Shown here: positions 1 through 9,177 of the stretch, in pieces | How positions within the stretch are numbered: position 1 is the stretch's first letter | Layout: each line of letters starts with the position of its first letter | Assembly: GCF_001936255.1 (NCBI RefSeq) | Contig: NZ_CP013704.1 | Span: forward strand, 310,001 to 374,000 | From: Borrelia anserina Es | GTDB lineage: Bacteria > Spirochaetota > Spirochaetia > Borreliales > Borreliaceae | DNA length: 64,000 bases | Reading direction: 5' to 3' | Position numbers and translations under genes: made by a program | Notes under the pieces: generated by a model | The model's input: the letters and a program-made list of their open reading frames with translations, nothing else | What the model was told of the DNA's origin: nothing | The model's database searches: none

Positions 1-142
1 CTTGTTCATCATTTAAATCATCAAACTCACGCAACTTTACAACATACCTAAAATTAAGATAAATATTTAGACATATTACAATTGTTAATATCAAAATTAA
101 TACAAAGTATAACCTAACTTCAATTTTTCCTATCTTACTCAT
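1..142 (-). CDS. FtsL-like small division protein (partial, 3' end outside window)
   Basis: The first 47 codons are visible; the gene runs off the left edge. Translation starts MSKIGKIEVRLYFVL, has one hydrophobic segment at about residues 11-30, then a charged, probably helical stretch. The ATG overlaps the rsmH stop as ATGA, so the two are translationally coupled. A short single-pass protein directly after rsmH (mraW) is the usual place of ftsL, which scaffolds FtsQ/FtsI at the septum. Identification rests on position and topology, because FtsL sequences diverge too far to recognise by eye. Confidence 0.6.
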   Translation of the reverse strand, partial: MSKIGKIEVRLYFVLILILTIVICLNIYLNFRYVVKLREFDDLNDEQ

Positions 143-1029
143 ACTAATTTTTTTATGGCTCTAAGCTTAGCACTTCTTGATGCATTATTGCATCTTTTCT
201 CTTCAAAGCTTGAGATTATAGGCTTTTTAGTAAGTATACAATATTGTTCTTTATCTAAAGCTTTAAAAAACTCTTTTACAATCTTATCTTCCAGCGAATG
301 AAAGGTAATAATAGCTAAGATCCCATTCCTTGATAAGCTTTCTACCCATAATGGCAAGCTTCTCTTTAAACGAAAAAGCTCGTCATTAACATAAATTCTT
401 AGCGCCTGGAAAGTCTTAGTTGCTGGATTTATCTTAAGTTTTATTTTAGGATATGCTTTGCTAACTATGTTTTGAAGTTCTCTTGAAGTTCTTATTTTTT
501 TAATTTTTCTATATTCTAAGATAGATTTAACAATTCTCTTAGAATAATATTCACCACCTAACTCATATATTAAATTTTCAAGACTTTCCTTATCAAAAGT
601 ATTAACAATCTCATAAGCACTAAGACCTCCAATATCAGGATTAAGTCTCATATCTAATCTTTCATCTTCAAAAAAAGAAAAACCCCTCCCACTCATCTTG
701 TAATGAAACATAGAAATACCAAGATCAGCCAAAATAAAATTGGCTTTATTACCTAAAGAATATTCACAAAAGAAATCATCAAACCAGGCATTAAAATATG
801 AAATTTTCCCTTTAAATTCTGCAAGAGACTTTTTTGCCCTATCTAAAATAATAGAATCCCTTTCAATTCCAATAACACTTATGTTTTGATACTTACTAAG
901 CACTGCCCTTGAATGCCCACCTTCCCCGAGAGTGCAATCAACAAAAACGAATCTTTCAATTATATTTACAGTTTCTAAAAGATCAATAATTTTATCAAGA
1001 AGTACAGGAGTATGAAAAATGTTATTCAT
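139..1029 (-). CDS. rsmH: 16S rRNA m4C1402 methyltransferase RsmH (MraW)
   Basis: The 296-residue protein has the RsmH SAM-binding motif VDCTLGEGGHS near residue 30, FILADLGIS near 97, the GRGFSF/DMRLNP block near 114-130, and the C-terminal ITFHSLEDKIVKEFF signature. Length is typical (about 300). It methylates N4 of C1402 in the ribosomal P site using SAM. It is the upstream neighbour of the ftsL-like gene, with a 4-base overlap, and overlaps the preceding unknown gene by 8 bases, so it sits in one minus-strand transcription unit leading into cell-wall/division genes. Confidence 0.96.
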   Translation of the reverse strand: MNNIFHTPVLLDKIIDLLETVNIIERFVFVDCTLGEGGHSRAVLSKYQNISVIGIERDSIILDRAKKSLAEFKGKISYFNAWFDDFFCEYSLGNKANFILADLGISMFHYKMSGRGFSFFEDERLDMRLNPDIGGLSAYEIVNTFDKESLENLIYELGGEYYSKRIVKSILEYRKIKKIRTSRELQNIVSKAYPKIKLKINPATKTFQALRIYVNDELFRLKRSLPLWVESLSRNGILAIITFHSLEDKIVKEFFKALDKEQYCILTKKPIISSFEEKRCNNASRSAKLRAIKKLV

Positions 1030-1855
1030 TAAGTGTAAACCTATAAGTTAAACTATGCTCAGTACTATAAACATCTCCATACTTGATCTTAATCTCATTA
1101 CTACCACTAGTAAATTCAAGACTATTTATCTCAATGCTTCCTTTATTTTTTTTTATGTTAAAAATATCTAAATTATAATCCTTATTTTCACATAAAATAT
1201 ATGAATTATCCTCTAAAGACATACTCTGAAAATCAGCACGAAAGATACTATTATTATTTAGAAATACTTCAAAATAATAAATACCATTAAGAGATTTTAA
1301 ACTACTAACGTCTTTTTTCAAAAAATTTAGAATAAGACTATAATTACCCAACTCTAAATCTAGATTTACATCTCCTTTTAACTCAAACATTGTATTATCC
1401 TTACCTTTTAAAAGGATATTACCCAAAAAAAAGGAAGACCCAATATTTAAATTATTCCTATTCTTTATCACAAATAAAGGATTAACTATCTGACCACTAT
1501 ACTGATCAATAACTACCACATCAAAAACTCTATTATTATTTTTCAAAAAAACTTTCTCATTTTTATGTACAAAATCACCAAAAAATTCCAAACAAAGACT
1601 CAAATCTTTATCAAAAATGATTAAGATGCTCCCATCGTATTCACTCATCTTATTTCTAGAATATAAAATTTCATAATTGTCTGAAAAAATAGAAAAGTGC
1701 GTATCTAGAGATCTCAATCTTATACCAATACTTAAATCGCCATCTCTTGATTCTCCAAAATCACTCACCAAATCAAATTTCTCACCCTTTTGAAACTCCA
1801 AAAATGAATATAAATTAGAAAAATTAAATAAATAAAGAAGAACGGCAATTATCAT
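1022..1855 (-). CDS. Exported protein of unknown function
   Basis: I do not recognise this 277-residue protein. The first about 18 residues (MIIAVLLYLFNFSNLYSF) look like a signal peptide or anchor; no lipobox cysteine is visible. The rest alternates short beta-like segments with many Asn, Lys and Asp and has no motif I can name. It lies between another unknown protein (5-base gap) and rsmH (8-base overlap) in the minus-strand cluster, at the position of BB0307 in B. burgdorferi. A periplasmic beta-rich role is only inferred. Confidence 0.75.
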   Translation of the reverse strand: MIIAVLLYLFNFSNLYSFLEFQKGEKFDLVSDFGESRDGDLSIGIRLRSLDTHFSIFSDNYEILYSRNKMSEYDGSILIIFDKDLSLCLEFFGDFVHKNEKVFLKNNNRVFDVVVIDQYSGQIVNPLFVIKNRNNLNIGSSFFLGNILLKGKDNTMFELKGDVNLDLELGNYSLILNFLKKDVSSLKSLNGIYYFEVFLNNNSIFRADFQSMSLEDNSYILCENKDYNLDIFNIKKNKGSIEINSLEFTSGSNEIKIKYGDVYSTEHSLTYRFTLNE

Positions 1856-1860
1856 TATAA

Positions 1861-2940
1861 CTACAGCCCTAAATACTTCAAATTACCCTCATCATTAAAA
1901 TATAAAATCCCTTCATCAAATTCAACATACGAACTTATCTTATCTTTGAAAAATATATTATCAAATAACTTATAAGAATTTACAAAATAAGTCCTTATAT
2001 TAATCATATTACTACTCAAATCATAAAAATATATCCTATATAATCTAGAAAAAGCATCATAAGAGGCTTTTAAAACAGAATTTTTATTATTAATTCTAAA
2101 AATTTTACCACTTTCAATATTAAGTATTAAGAATGAATCTACAGTTTCAACGAATAAATTATAAAACTTATCAAGCTTAAAAAAAGGACTAAAATCCTTA
2201 AGCTTTAAATTGTGCAAATATAAAACCTGATTATATCTATCTTCTAAGTTAACCACCTCTAAAGAATATTCTCCATCTCCTCTTAAAATACATAAATACT
2301 TATTATCCAAGCTTAACTTAACACATATAACTGGAAAGCCAATACTTGATAAACTACTACTATAAAACATCTTTCCACGCTTATATACATAAATCTTGCC
2401 ATCAGAGAGTCCTAAAGTCAAAACATCATTATTATAATCAATGCTTAATATTGAAGCTATAAACTTTAAAGACAAAATTTTACTTCCATCTGCCTCATAA
2501 ACTGCTAAAGACTTATATAAATTATCTAAAGCAAAAATAGCATTACCTTTTGTAAAAACAAAATCTTTATGTACCAAAGAAAACAAAAATTTATCTGTCT
2601 TTTTAGAAAAAACAGAATAATTACTCTTAAACTTGTTAACCACATAATAATGGTCTGAAAAACTAACCAAACGATCACTTACAACATGATAATAAAATTT
2701 ATCTAGATCTAGATTTAAGATTTGATCTTTAATAAAAACATTCTTTTTTGAAATAATATCAACCAAATTATCAAGTTTCTCAAAATGATTGAACTTATAA
2801 AAGGTTGAAATATCAATCGTTGATCTCAGGACAAAATCAACTAGTACTATGAACATCAACAAAAAAATCAATAACAAAAAAGACTTAACTCTTTTAAATT
2901 TAATTAAATCTTCCCTATAAAGACTCACAACTATTAACAT
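1861..2940 (-). CDS. Membrane-anchored protein, possibly beta-propeller-like, unknown function
   Basis: The 359 residues start with a short cytoplasmic segment, then one strong membrane helix at about 20-40 (SFLLLIFLLMFIVLVDF). The outside part has repeated strand-like units with hydrophobic-glycine/aspartate turns (for example DNDVLTLGLSDGKIYVYKRG and DNKYLCILRGDGEY), which read like irregular WD40/PQQ-type blades. No catalytic motif is visible. A GGAGG-type ribosome site abuts the ATG. It is separated from the next gene by 5 bases, so it is co-transcribed with the exported protein and rsmH. Confidence 0.75.
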   Translation of the reverse strand: MLIVVSLYREDLIKFKRVKSFLLLIFLLMFIVLVDFVLRSTIDISTFYKFNHFEKLDNLVDIISKKNVFIKDQILNLDLDKFYYHVVSDRLVSFSDHYYVVNKFKSNYSVFSKKTDKFLFSLVHKDFVFTKGNAIFALDNLYKSLAVYEADGSKILSLKFIASILSIDYNNDVLTLGLSDGKIYVYKRGKMFYSSSLSSIGFPVICVKLSLDNKYLCILRGDGEYSLEVVNLEDRYNQVLYLHNLKLKDFSPFFKLDKFYNLFVETVDSFLILNIESGKIFRINNKNSVLKASYDAFSRLYRIYFYDLSSNMINIRTYFVNSYKLFDNIFFKDKISSYVEFDEGILYFNDEGNLKYLGL

Positions 2941-2954
2941 CCTCCCTCTTGGAC

Positions 2955-3713
2955 TTACTTACTCTTACCTAAATCCGATTGAAACTTAATAGACCAAACT
3001 TCATAAAATTTTGCAAACTTATCAGATATTTCTTTTTGAGAAGTAACAGTAGCTAAAATTCGGCCAGCTTCAATATAACTTAAAATCTGCTCTGAGAGCC
3101 CATAAAATCCATTTGCTTCATATCTTGCCCTTAACAAAAAGGCTCCTTCTTCCAAGAGATCTAAAGATTTAATAAGATGAGCCAATTGGGCTTTATAAAA
3201 AGGACTATCAATAACTAAATTCTTTGATAAATTCTTAAAATCAATAAAATTTTTAGCCAAAACAATAAATTTAAGATATATATCTTCTAAAAAAAGAATT
3301 GATTTAGAATCGCCTTTGCCAAAATAAATTCCCAAATCAATAAGATATCCCAACTTCTTAATGATCAAGAGTCGCTCATTAGGGTTTAAATCAATCACAG
3401 ATTCGCTCACCATAAGTTTGCTAATAGGAATAAGCAAAACTGGACTTACAAACAATGAAAAATCGGAAATAAAACTAAAAAGATTTGTTCTAAAATCATA
3501 GTTAACTTTTAATCTAGGCTTTGTGTAAAAATAATTTAATGAGGCAATATAACTTAGAACATTTAAATTTAAATTAATAAACTTAAATGCTACAGCCGAA
3601 TCTAGCATAAGCTTACCGGACGTCTTTATATCTTTTATACTGTTTAAAGTTTGCAAAATTAGATCATCAATAAACAAAATTCTTTGATAATTTTCATTAT
3701 GAACCAAATCCAT
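2955..3713 (-). CDS. Helical protein of unknown function
   Basis: The 252-residue protein has no signal peptide and is predicted by eye to be mainly helical, with Leu/Ile/Lys-rich amphipathic stretches throughout. No family motif was recognised. It sits between recN (16-base gap) and the membrane-anchored unknown protein (14-base gap), within the same minus-strand cluster; this corresponds to BB0309 from memory. Codon and base use look like those of its neighbours. Confidence 0.72.
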   Translation of the reverse strand: MDLVHNENYQRILFIDDLILQTLNSIKDIKTSGKLMLDSAVAFKFINLNLNVLSYIASLNYFYTKPRLKVNYDFRTNLFSFISDFSLFVSPVLLIPISKLMVSESVIDLNPNERLLIIKKLGYLIDLGIYFGKGDSKSILFLEDIYLKFIVLAKNFIDFKNLSKNLVIDSPFYKAQLAHLIKSLDLLEEGAFLLRARYEANGFYGLSEQILSYIEAGRILATVTSQKEISDKFAKFYEVWSIKFQSDLGKSK

Positions 3714-3729
3714 AAATACCCACTTATAA

Positions 3730-5394
3730 TTAATTATTACTCTTTAAAAGCTCTTCTGCATGTCTAAAGCTAATATCATTAATGTCTCCACTAAGCATTC
3801 GAGCAACTTCTGAAGCACGATCACTACCCAACAATAAAGAAGCGTGAACATAAGTCTTATTTTCTATACATTCTTTTCTTACTAAAACATGATAATCTGA
3901 GAGACTTGCAACATTAGCAAGATGAGTAACAACAAATATCTGCATATTGCCTGACAAGCCCTTTAAATACTTACCCAAACTTACTCCAGATTCACCTCCT
4001 ATGCCAGAATCAATCTCATCAAATATAACAAGTTTACTCTCATCAACATTCTGAACACTCTTAATGGCTAACATTATTCTTGAAAGCTCACCTCCAGACG
4101 CAATTTTATAAATTGGCTGGGCTTTTAAACCAACACTACTTGAGATTAAAAATTCTACCTCATCTATACCTGTTGACTTAATTTCTCCCTTATAGACTGA
4201 CACAAAAAACTCCGAATGCCCCATGTTAAGCATATGCAAAATCTCAGTCACTCTAGATGCAAAGCTTAAGGCAGAAACTTGTCTAATACTTGAAATATCA
4301 GATGCTAATTTTTTCACTCTCTCAAACAAATCTTCTAACTTTTGCTCCCTACTTAGTCTTTCAGTCTCAAAATTAAGTGATGAATCAATAATGTCATCAC
4401 ACCTTTTCCTTAATGCTATGACATCCTCAAGACTTGGTCCATATTTTTTCTTAAGACGAGATAGCTCATATAACCGACTTTCTGTTGATTCAACTTCTTT
4501 TGCATCATAGGCTTTGTCAAAAAGATATCTATTATAAATTTGCCCAATATCCTCAAGCTCATAGTAAGAGTTTTTAAGACGATTTTCAAGCTCAAAATAA
4601 CTATTATTAATTCCTGAGAGATATTCAGCATCACAAATCACTTTTTTTATCTCACTTAAAGCAGAAACACTACTATTTGAGCTTAAAACATCCTTTAAAT
4701 TCGAAAATGCACGACATAAAGATTCATGATGCCTAAGCTCGTCTAACTTAGTCTTTAAAATTTCCTCTTCCCCCATCTTGGGACTAATAGCATCTATTTC
4801 CTCAATTATTTTCTGACACTCTTCTCTACTATCTTTATGTAACTTCTCTTTTAAAATAAAATCGTTATAATCATTTAAATATTGAACATACGATTCATAA
4901 GTTAACCTATATTCTTCCAATTGAGCATTTAAATTAGCGTAATTATCCAAAACCTTTAGATTATTGGAAGGATTTTTCAAAATTAAATACTGTTGATTTT
5001 GAGAATGCACCTCAATCAACATATTAAAAAGTGGCTTTAATATGATACTAGAAATTGGCTCATTATTAATATAATAATTACTTAAAAGAGTATTTGAAGA
5101 TTCAAATCTAATTACCCTCTTTATAATAATAAAATCTTCCACAACTATATCTTTAGAAAACAGATAATTCCTCACATCTTCATTTACCCTAAACTGACCA
5201 AGTAAAATACACTCTTGCTCTCCATCAATAATTATATTATCTTTAACTTTTCCACCAAATAAATAATAAATTGACGACAACAATAAACTTTTACCACTTC
5301 CAGATTCACCTGTTAGTGCTATCAAACCAGTACCGAGCTTAATAGATACTTCTTTAATTAAAATAAAATTTTTTATAAAAAGTTCAATCAACAT
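3730..5394 (-). CDS. recN: DNA repair ATPase RecN
   Basis: RecN is an SMC-like ATPase that binds double-strand breaks. With the start at ATG 5394 (MLIELFIKNFILIKE) the protein has 554 residues, the usual RecN length. It shows Walker A GESGSGKS near residue 30, a central coiled-coil region, the ABC signature ASGGELSRIMLA near 455, Walker B KLVIFDEIDSGIGGE near 480 and VVTHLANVASL. A longer reading frame reaches 5496, but the extra 34 residues overlap the nadK coding end and look unlike RecN, so I reject it. No strong ribosome site precedes either start. Confidence 0.95.
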   Translation of the reverse strand: MLIELFIKNFILIKEVSIKLGTGLIALTGESGSGKSLLLSSIYYLFGGKVKDNIIIDGEQECILLGQFRVNEDVRNYLFSKDIVVEDFIIIKRVIRFESSNTLLSNYYINNEPISSIILKPLFNMLIEVHSQNQQYLILKNPSNNLKVLDNYANLNAQLEEYRLTYESYVQYLNDYNDFILKEKLHKDSREECQKIIEEIDAISPKMGEEEILKTKLDELRHHESLCRAFSNLKDVLSSNSSVSALSEIKKVICDAEYLSGINNSYFELENRLKNSYYELEDIGQIYNRYLFDKAYDAKEVESTESRLYELSRLKKKYGPSLEDVIALRKRCDDIIDSSLNFETERLSREQKLEDLFERVKKLASDISSIRQVSALSFASRVTEILHMLNMGHSEFFVSVYKGEIKSTGIDEVEFLISSSVGLKAQPIYKIASGGELSRIMLAIKSVQNVDESKLVIFDEIDSGIGGESGVSLGKYLKGLSGNMQIFVVTHLANVASLSDYHVLVRKECIENKTYVHASLLLGSDRASEVARMLSGDINDISFRHAEELLKSNN

Positions 5395-5419
5395 ATAAAA
5401 TTTAAAAATAAGATATATA

Positions 5420-6256
5420 TTATAATAACTTATTTTTAAGTCTTCTAACAAAAGTATCCGTACAAAATGATGCAAAACGCAAACTCTTATTATCAAGTCC
5501 TAACTCAAAAACAATATCAATCCCAAATTTACCAATATTAACGCCATCAACGAAAATCGAGGCTGAATTTAACGCATACCCTTTCTGAAATGAAAGTGAA
5601 AGATTACTCCCGCCTGAAAAAACGAAAGAACGATTATAAACAGAATGCGGAGAAATAGGTGTTAAGATAAAAGCCTTAAGATCTGATTCTAAAATAGCAC
5701 CACCTGCTGAAAAAGAATACCCAGTCGAGCCTGTAGGAGTGGCAAATATTATCCCATCACTCCTATATGAAAGAAAATCTTCCGAATTAACCTTAAGATT
5801 TACATAAATCAACTTATTAAGAATACTAGAACGAATAATCACATCATTTAAAGCATACCTAGTAAATATATTATTTCCATTCTCATAAGCACTAATATTA
5901 AGCAAATATTTTTTATGAATAACTAAAGAATTATCAAAAAACTTATCTATTACTTCCTTAAAATCTTTAGGTTTTATGTCCGCTAAAAATCCCACTTTTC
6001 CCAAATTTATAGAAATAATTGGGATATCGATATCATTTTTCAAAAGCAAGCTACTAGCTAATAAAACTGTACCATCCCCACCCAAGGTTATTGCAAAAAT
6101 CAAATTATCCTCAGTTAATGACTCCGAAGATTGATTAATCCCTGCAAACAAGCTTAAAATACCATATTTATGCTCTAGATATGTCTGTATCTCACAAGCA
6201 AGAACTTCAGCATCTGAGCTTGAATAATTTACATAAATGAGAACCTTACTCTTCAT
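5420..6256 (-). CDS. nadK: NAD kinase
   Basis: This 278-residue enzyme phosphorylates NAD to NADP. It has the GGDGTVLLAS motif near residue 55, INLGKVGFLAD, the NAD-binding TPTGSTGYSFSAGGA block and a C-terminal LTPISPHS segment. The start is placed at ATG 6256 (MKSKVLIYVNYSS), giving the normal family N-terminus; the frame is open for 20 more codons, inside cheW. The cheW stop lies 11 bases inside this gene, implying coupled translation. It is followed by recN after 25 bases. Confidence 0.95.
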   Translation of the reverse strand: MKSKVLIYVNYSSSDAEVLACEIQTYLEHKYGILSLFAGINQSSESLTEDNLIFAITLGGDGTVLLASSLLLKNDIDIPIISINLGKVGFLADIKPKDFKEVIDKFFDNSLVIHKKYLLNISAYENGNNIFTRYALNDVIIRSSILNKLIYVNLKVNSEDFLSYRSDGIIFATPTGSTGYSFSAGGAILESDLKAFILTPISPHSVYNRSFVFSGGSNLSLSFQKGYALNSASIFVDGVNIGKFGIDIVFELGLDNKSLRFASFCTDTFVRRLKNKLL

Positions 6257-6776
6257 CTTTATCCTTGTATGGAATCCTATCAAATTCACTCTTGTCAAAT
6301 ATCCGTTCAATATCAATTAAAATTAAATATTCACTATCAAAATTTTCATTATCCTCAATCCTAACAATACCAGATATATATTTTCTATCCAAAGTTTGCA
6401 AAGTAGCAGGAGGCTCCTGTATCTTAGATGCATCAAAGCTAATAACCTTTAAGACCTTATCTACAAATATCCCTAAAAGCTTACCTTTAATATTAACTAT
6501 TAAATAACCTGTTAAAAGCTTATCTTCTTCCGTCGTATAAACAGAAGGAATTTTAAATCTCACATTTAAACTCACTAAAGGAATAACATTCCCCCGAAGA
6601 TTATAAATACCAGTAATATAATCAGGAACATTGGGTACTGCATATATACCTTCTAAAGGAACTTTAATTACTTCTCTAATGTGCTCTATTGCAACTCCAT
6701 AACTCTCTTTGCCTATTTTAAAACATGCAACTTGCAAATTAAAATTTTTTTCCATAACTTTTTCTTTTACAAACAT
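6246..6776 (-). CDS. cheW: Chemotaxis coupling protein CheW
   Basis: CheW links chemoreceptors to CheA. The 176 residues show the family core: ACFKIGKESYGVAIEHIREVI, VPNVPDYITGIYNLRGNVIP (the N-I-R/N-L-RG site that contacts CheA), and LGIFVDKVLKV. A spacing-correct AAGGG site lies upstream of ATG 6776. Borrelia carries several cheW paralogues; this position corresponds to cheW2 in B. burgdorferi. The last about 15 residues are an acidic tail (DKDEE). It is unusual only in its setting, between an rRNA methyltransferase and nadK rather than in a che operon. Confidence 0.94.
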   Translation of the reverse strand: MFVKEKVMEKNFNLQVACFKIGKESYGVAIEHIREVIKVPLEGIYAVPNVPDYITGIYNLRGNVIPLVSLNVRFKIPSVYTTEEDKLLTGYLIVNIKGKLLGIFVDKVLKVISFDASKIQEPPATLQTLDRKYISGIVRIEDNENFDSEYLILIDIERIFDKSEFDRIPYKDKDEE

Positions 6777-6798
6777 ATCCCAATACCCTTAAAGTAAC

Positions 6799-7392
6799 TT
6801 AAATATTTACCTCCAATCCAATAAAATCTTTAGACAAAAAATAAATTTCAAATGAATTTTTTCGAACAGCTTTAGGCCTAATTTTTTTGACAAGCCTGAA
6901 ATAACTCTTAAGCCTATAAAAAAGCTGTTCTTCTTCACCTCCTTGAAAAACCTTAATTAATAAATTTCCACCTTTTGCTAAGATCCCAAAAGCCAATTCA
7001 ACTATTCTCATATTCAAGTTAAAAGAAATGCTTGTATCAACTAATCTATTACCAGTGGTTTTAGGAGCCGCATCACTCACAATCAAACTATAAGGTGCAA
7101 AAGTCTTGACATTTTGACAAACTTCATCAATATATATATCACCTTTGATAAAATAGAAATTATTAGCGAAATTAAGATTTATATCATTAAGGTCAACGGC
7201 AACAAGTACCCCTTTTTTAAGTCTACCATAAGCATATTGAGAAAAACTGCCAGGAGACGCACCAATATCTAGTACATTACCAGAAGAAAACAAAGAAAAT
7301 TTCTTATCAATTTCAATCAACTTATAAACAGATCTAGCAAGATATCCTTCTTTTTTAGCTCTTTGTGAATACTTATCAACAACATTATACAT
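6799..7392 (-). CDS. rlmE: 23S rRNA 2'-O-methyltransferase RlmE (FtsJ/RrmJ)
   Basis: RlmE methylates the ribose of U2552 in 23S rRNA. The 197-residue protein keeps the full catalytic K-D-K-E set as K24 (SVYKLIEID), D107 (IVSDAAP), K147 (LLIKVF) and E182 (SFEIYF). The SAM loop is [14 protein letters not shown] at about 41-54. Length is typical. A GAGAG-rich ribosome site precedes the ATG. It starts the minus-strand run rlmE-cheW-nadK-recN, divergent from the prenyl synthase gene 55 bases away. Confidence 0.96.
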   Translation of the reverse strand: MYNVVDKYSQRAKKEGYLARSVYKLIEIDKKFSLFSSGNVLDIGASPGSFSQYAYGRLKKGVLVAVDLNDINLNFANNFYFIKGDIYIDEVCQNVKTFAPYSLIVSDAAPKTTGNRLVDTSISFNLNMRIVELAFGILAKGGNLLIKVFQGGEEEQLFYRLKSYFRLVKKIRPKAVRKNSFEIYFLSKDFIGLEVNI

Positions 7393-7447
7393 ATTGATTC
7401 TCTCTTAAATAAACCCAAAACTTATACTTTTTATTATAATTATAATT

Positions 7448-8494
7448 ATGCAAAATAAATCATTTTTAGATAAGATCGAAAAAAATATTAATAACATTTT
7501 TTCAAAAGATTATTTTCTCAACCTCTTTAAAGACAAAGACTTAAAGTTAAAACTTAATATAAAAGAAAGTATAATAAAGACAATCCAAGCGCCAGCAATT
7601 GAAATTATAAATAGAGGCGGAAAGAGAATAAGACCGATGCTAATGATTTTACTAGCACATGCATTAGGATATAACAATAGTTATACCGAGGACCTATACA
7701 AACTAAGCTTGCTACTTGAATTACCTCATTCTGGAAGTCTAATTATCGATGATATAGAAGATGGAGCTACTAAAAGACGGGGTAGACCTGCTATCCACTT
7801 AATTTATGGACTAGATAATAGTATTAACACAGCAAATTTAATTTACTTTCTGCCTGCAAAATTAATACAAACTTCAAACTTAAAGACAAGTCATAAATTA
7901 TTAATCTACGAAAATTTCTTTACAACTCTCTTAAATCTTCACTTAGGACAAGGAACTGATATTGCATTGCACAATGGAACATATATTCCAAACGTTGAAG
8001 AATACATATCTTTAGTTGAACTTAAAACAAGCTCTCTTTTTGGAATGGCTGGATTTTTAGCTGGAATACTCACAAACAATGAAAATAAAGCAAAAAACCT
8101 TTATAACACATTCTCAAAACTTGGAACCTGTTTTCAAATAATAGACGATATCAAAAATATTAAAGATGGAATTGATGGCAAAGATTTTGGAGATGATTTA
8201 ATTGAAGGGAAAAAAAGTCTGCCTATAATATACTTTTTAAAAGAAAAAAAATTTAATGAACAAATTATTCAAGAACTAGACAAAATTAAAAACAAACCTA
8301 TAGATAAATCAAGGGAAAAAATATTAAAATTGAGCAATATGATTAACTCATCAAGAGCTATCCAAGATGCTTCAAGCCTTGCAATGTCATACCTTAACAA
8401 ATTCATAGAAGAATTAAATTCATATACATTGCTAAACGAATATAAAGAAATGATAATAGATATTGTCAAAAAAATAAAAGAGGAAAATTTATGA
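7448..8494 (+). CDS. Trans-type polyprenyl (isoprenyl) diphosphate synthase
   Basis: This 348-residue enzyme elongates allylic diphosphates with isopentenyl diphosphate. It shows GGKRIRPML near residue 59, the first aspartate-rich motif IDDIEDG near 99, GQGTD, the LKTSSLFG segment and GDDLIEGKKSLP. The second aspartate-rich motif reads DDIKN instead of DDxxD. Chain length cannot be decided from sequence. No Shine-Dalgarno site precedes the ATG; a TATAAT ends only 7 bases upstream, so the mRNA may be leaderless. It overlaps the next gene by ATGA. Confidence 0.92.
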   Translation: MQNKSFLDKIEKNINNIFSKDYFLNLFKDKDLKLKLNIKESIIKTIQAPAIEIINRGGKRIRPMLMILLAHALGYNNSYTEDLYKLSLLLELPHSGSLIIDDIEDGATKRRGRPAIHLIYGLDNSINTANLIYFLPAKLIQTSNLKTSHKLLIYENFFTTLLNLHLGQGTDIALHNGTYIPNVEEYISLVELKTSSLFGMAGFLAGILTNNENKAKNLYNTFSKLGTCFQIIDDIKNIKDGIDGKDFGDDLIEGKKSLPIIYFLKEKKFNEQIIQELDKIKNKPIDKSREKILKLSNMINSSRAIQDASSLAMSYLNKFIEELNSYTLLNEYKEMIIDIVKKIKEENL

Positions 8495-9177
8495 AAAAAT
8501 ATGCAATCATATTAGTCTGGATAAACATCACCACTACTCTCTATGCAACAACTTCTACAAAAGATAAAGGTACAGATAGAAAAAAAATAGATGAACTTTA
8601 TACAAAATCAATCTTACTCAAAGAGCTAAAAAAATATAATGAATCTAAAGCATTGTTAATGCAAATTATAGATAAAGATCCAAAACAAGTTGACGCATAC
8701 TTACTAATAGCAGAATTAGAATACTTACTAAATAACTGGTTAGAAGCAATTAAACAAACAAAAACTTATCTACAAATAATTGATTTTAAAGATACAAAAA
8801 ATTATCTTGACATTTCATGGGCATACTTTCTCATTGGAGAAACACAAAACTCAATGGACCATATAATAAAATTTATTCAAGATAATCAAGAATTACTAAA
8901 TACAAATATATATATATTAATTGACACTATCTTAAAAAAAGGGTTTTATCATTTCATACAAGATGAAGATTTAATGTTTAATTTAATACTAAATACTATT
9001 TTTCAAATAGAAACATATGATGACACAATATTAACTATTTTGCTAAATAGTTTAGCTATCATCAAACAAATTCCCTTTTATGAATTTAATAAAATCAAAA
9101 TCAAAGACCTAGAACTACAAATTAGATGCTTAAAAAAACTCAAAAACTCAATAAATGATATTGCTAAAATAGCTTAG
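8491..9177 (+). CDS. Exported TPR-like protein, unknown function
   Basis: The 228-residue protein starts with a signal-peptide-like segment (MKKYAIILVWINITTTLYA), without a lipobox cysteine. Residues about 32-110 read as two to three TPR-like helical pairs (for example YTKSILLKELKKYNESKALL and DAYLLIAELEYLLNNWLEAI). Such proteins usually scaffold periplasmic complexes, but the partner is unknown. It is translationally coupled (ATGA) to the prenyl synthase. Its 3' end overlaps the convergent rfuD by 14 bases, with no room for a terminator between them. Confidence 0.72.
   Translation: MKKYAIILVWINITTTLYATTSTKDKGTDRKKIDELYTKSILLKELKKYNESKALLMQIIDKDPKQVDAYLLIAELEYLLNNWLEAIKQTKTYLQIIDFKDTKNYLDISWAYFLIGETQNSMDHIIKFIQDNQELLNTNIYILIDTILKKGFYHFIQDEDLMFNLILNTIFQIETYDDTILTILLNSLAIIKQIPFYEFNKIKIKDLELQIRCLKKLKNSINDIAKIA

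Noticed and set aside
4223-4510. 95-codon plus-strand frame inside recN
   Set aside because: Antisense to the RecN coiled-coil region; composition mirrors the recN complement and no start signal is present.
5395-5496. Longer N-terminus for RecN
   Set aside because: The extra 34 codons overlap nadK, encode a sequence unlike any RecN start, and the family N-terminus fits ATG 5394.
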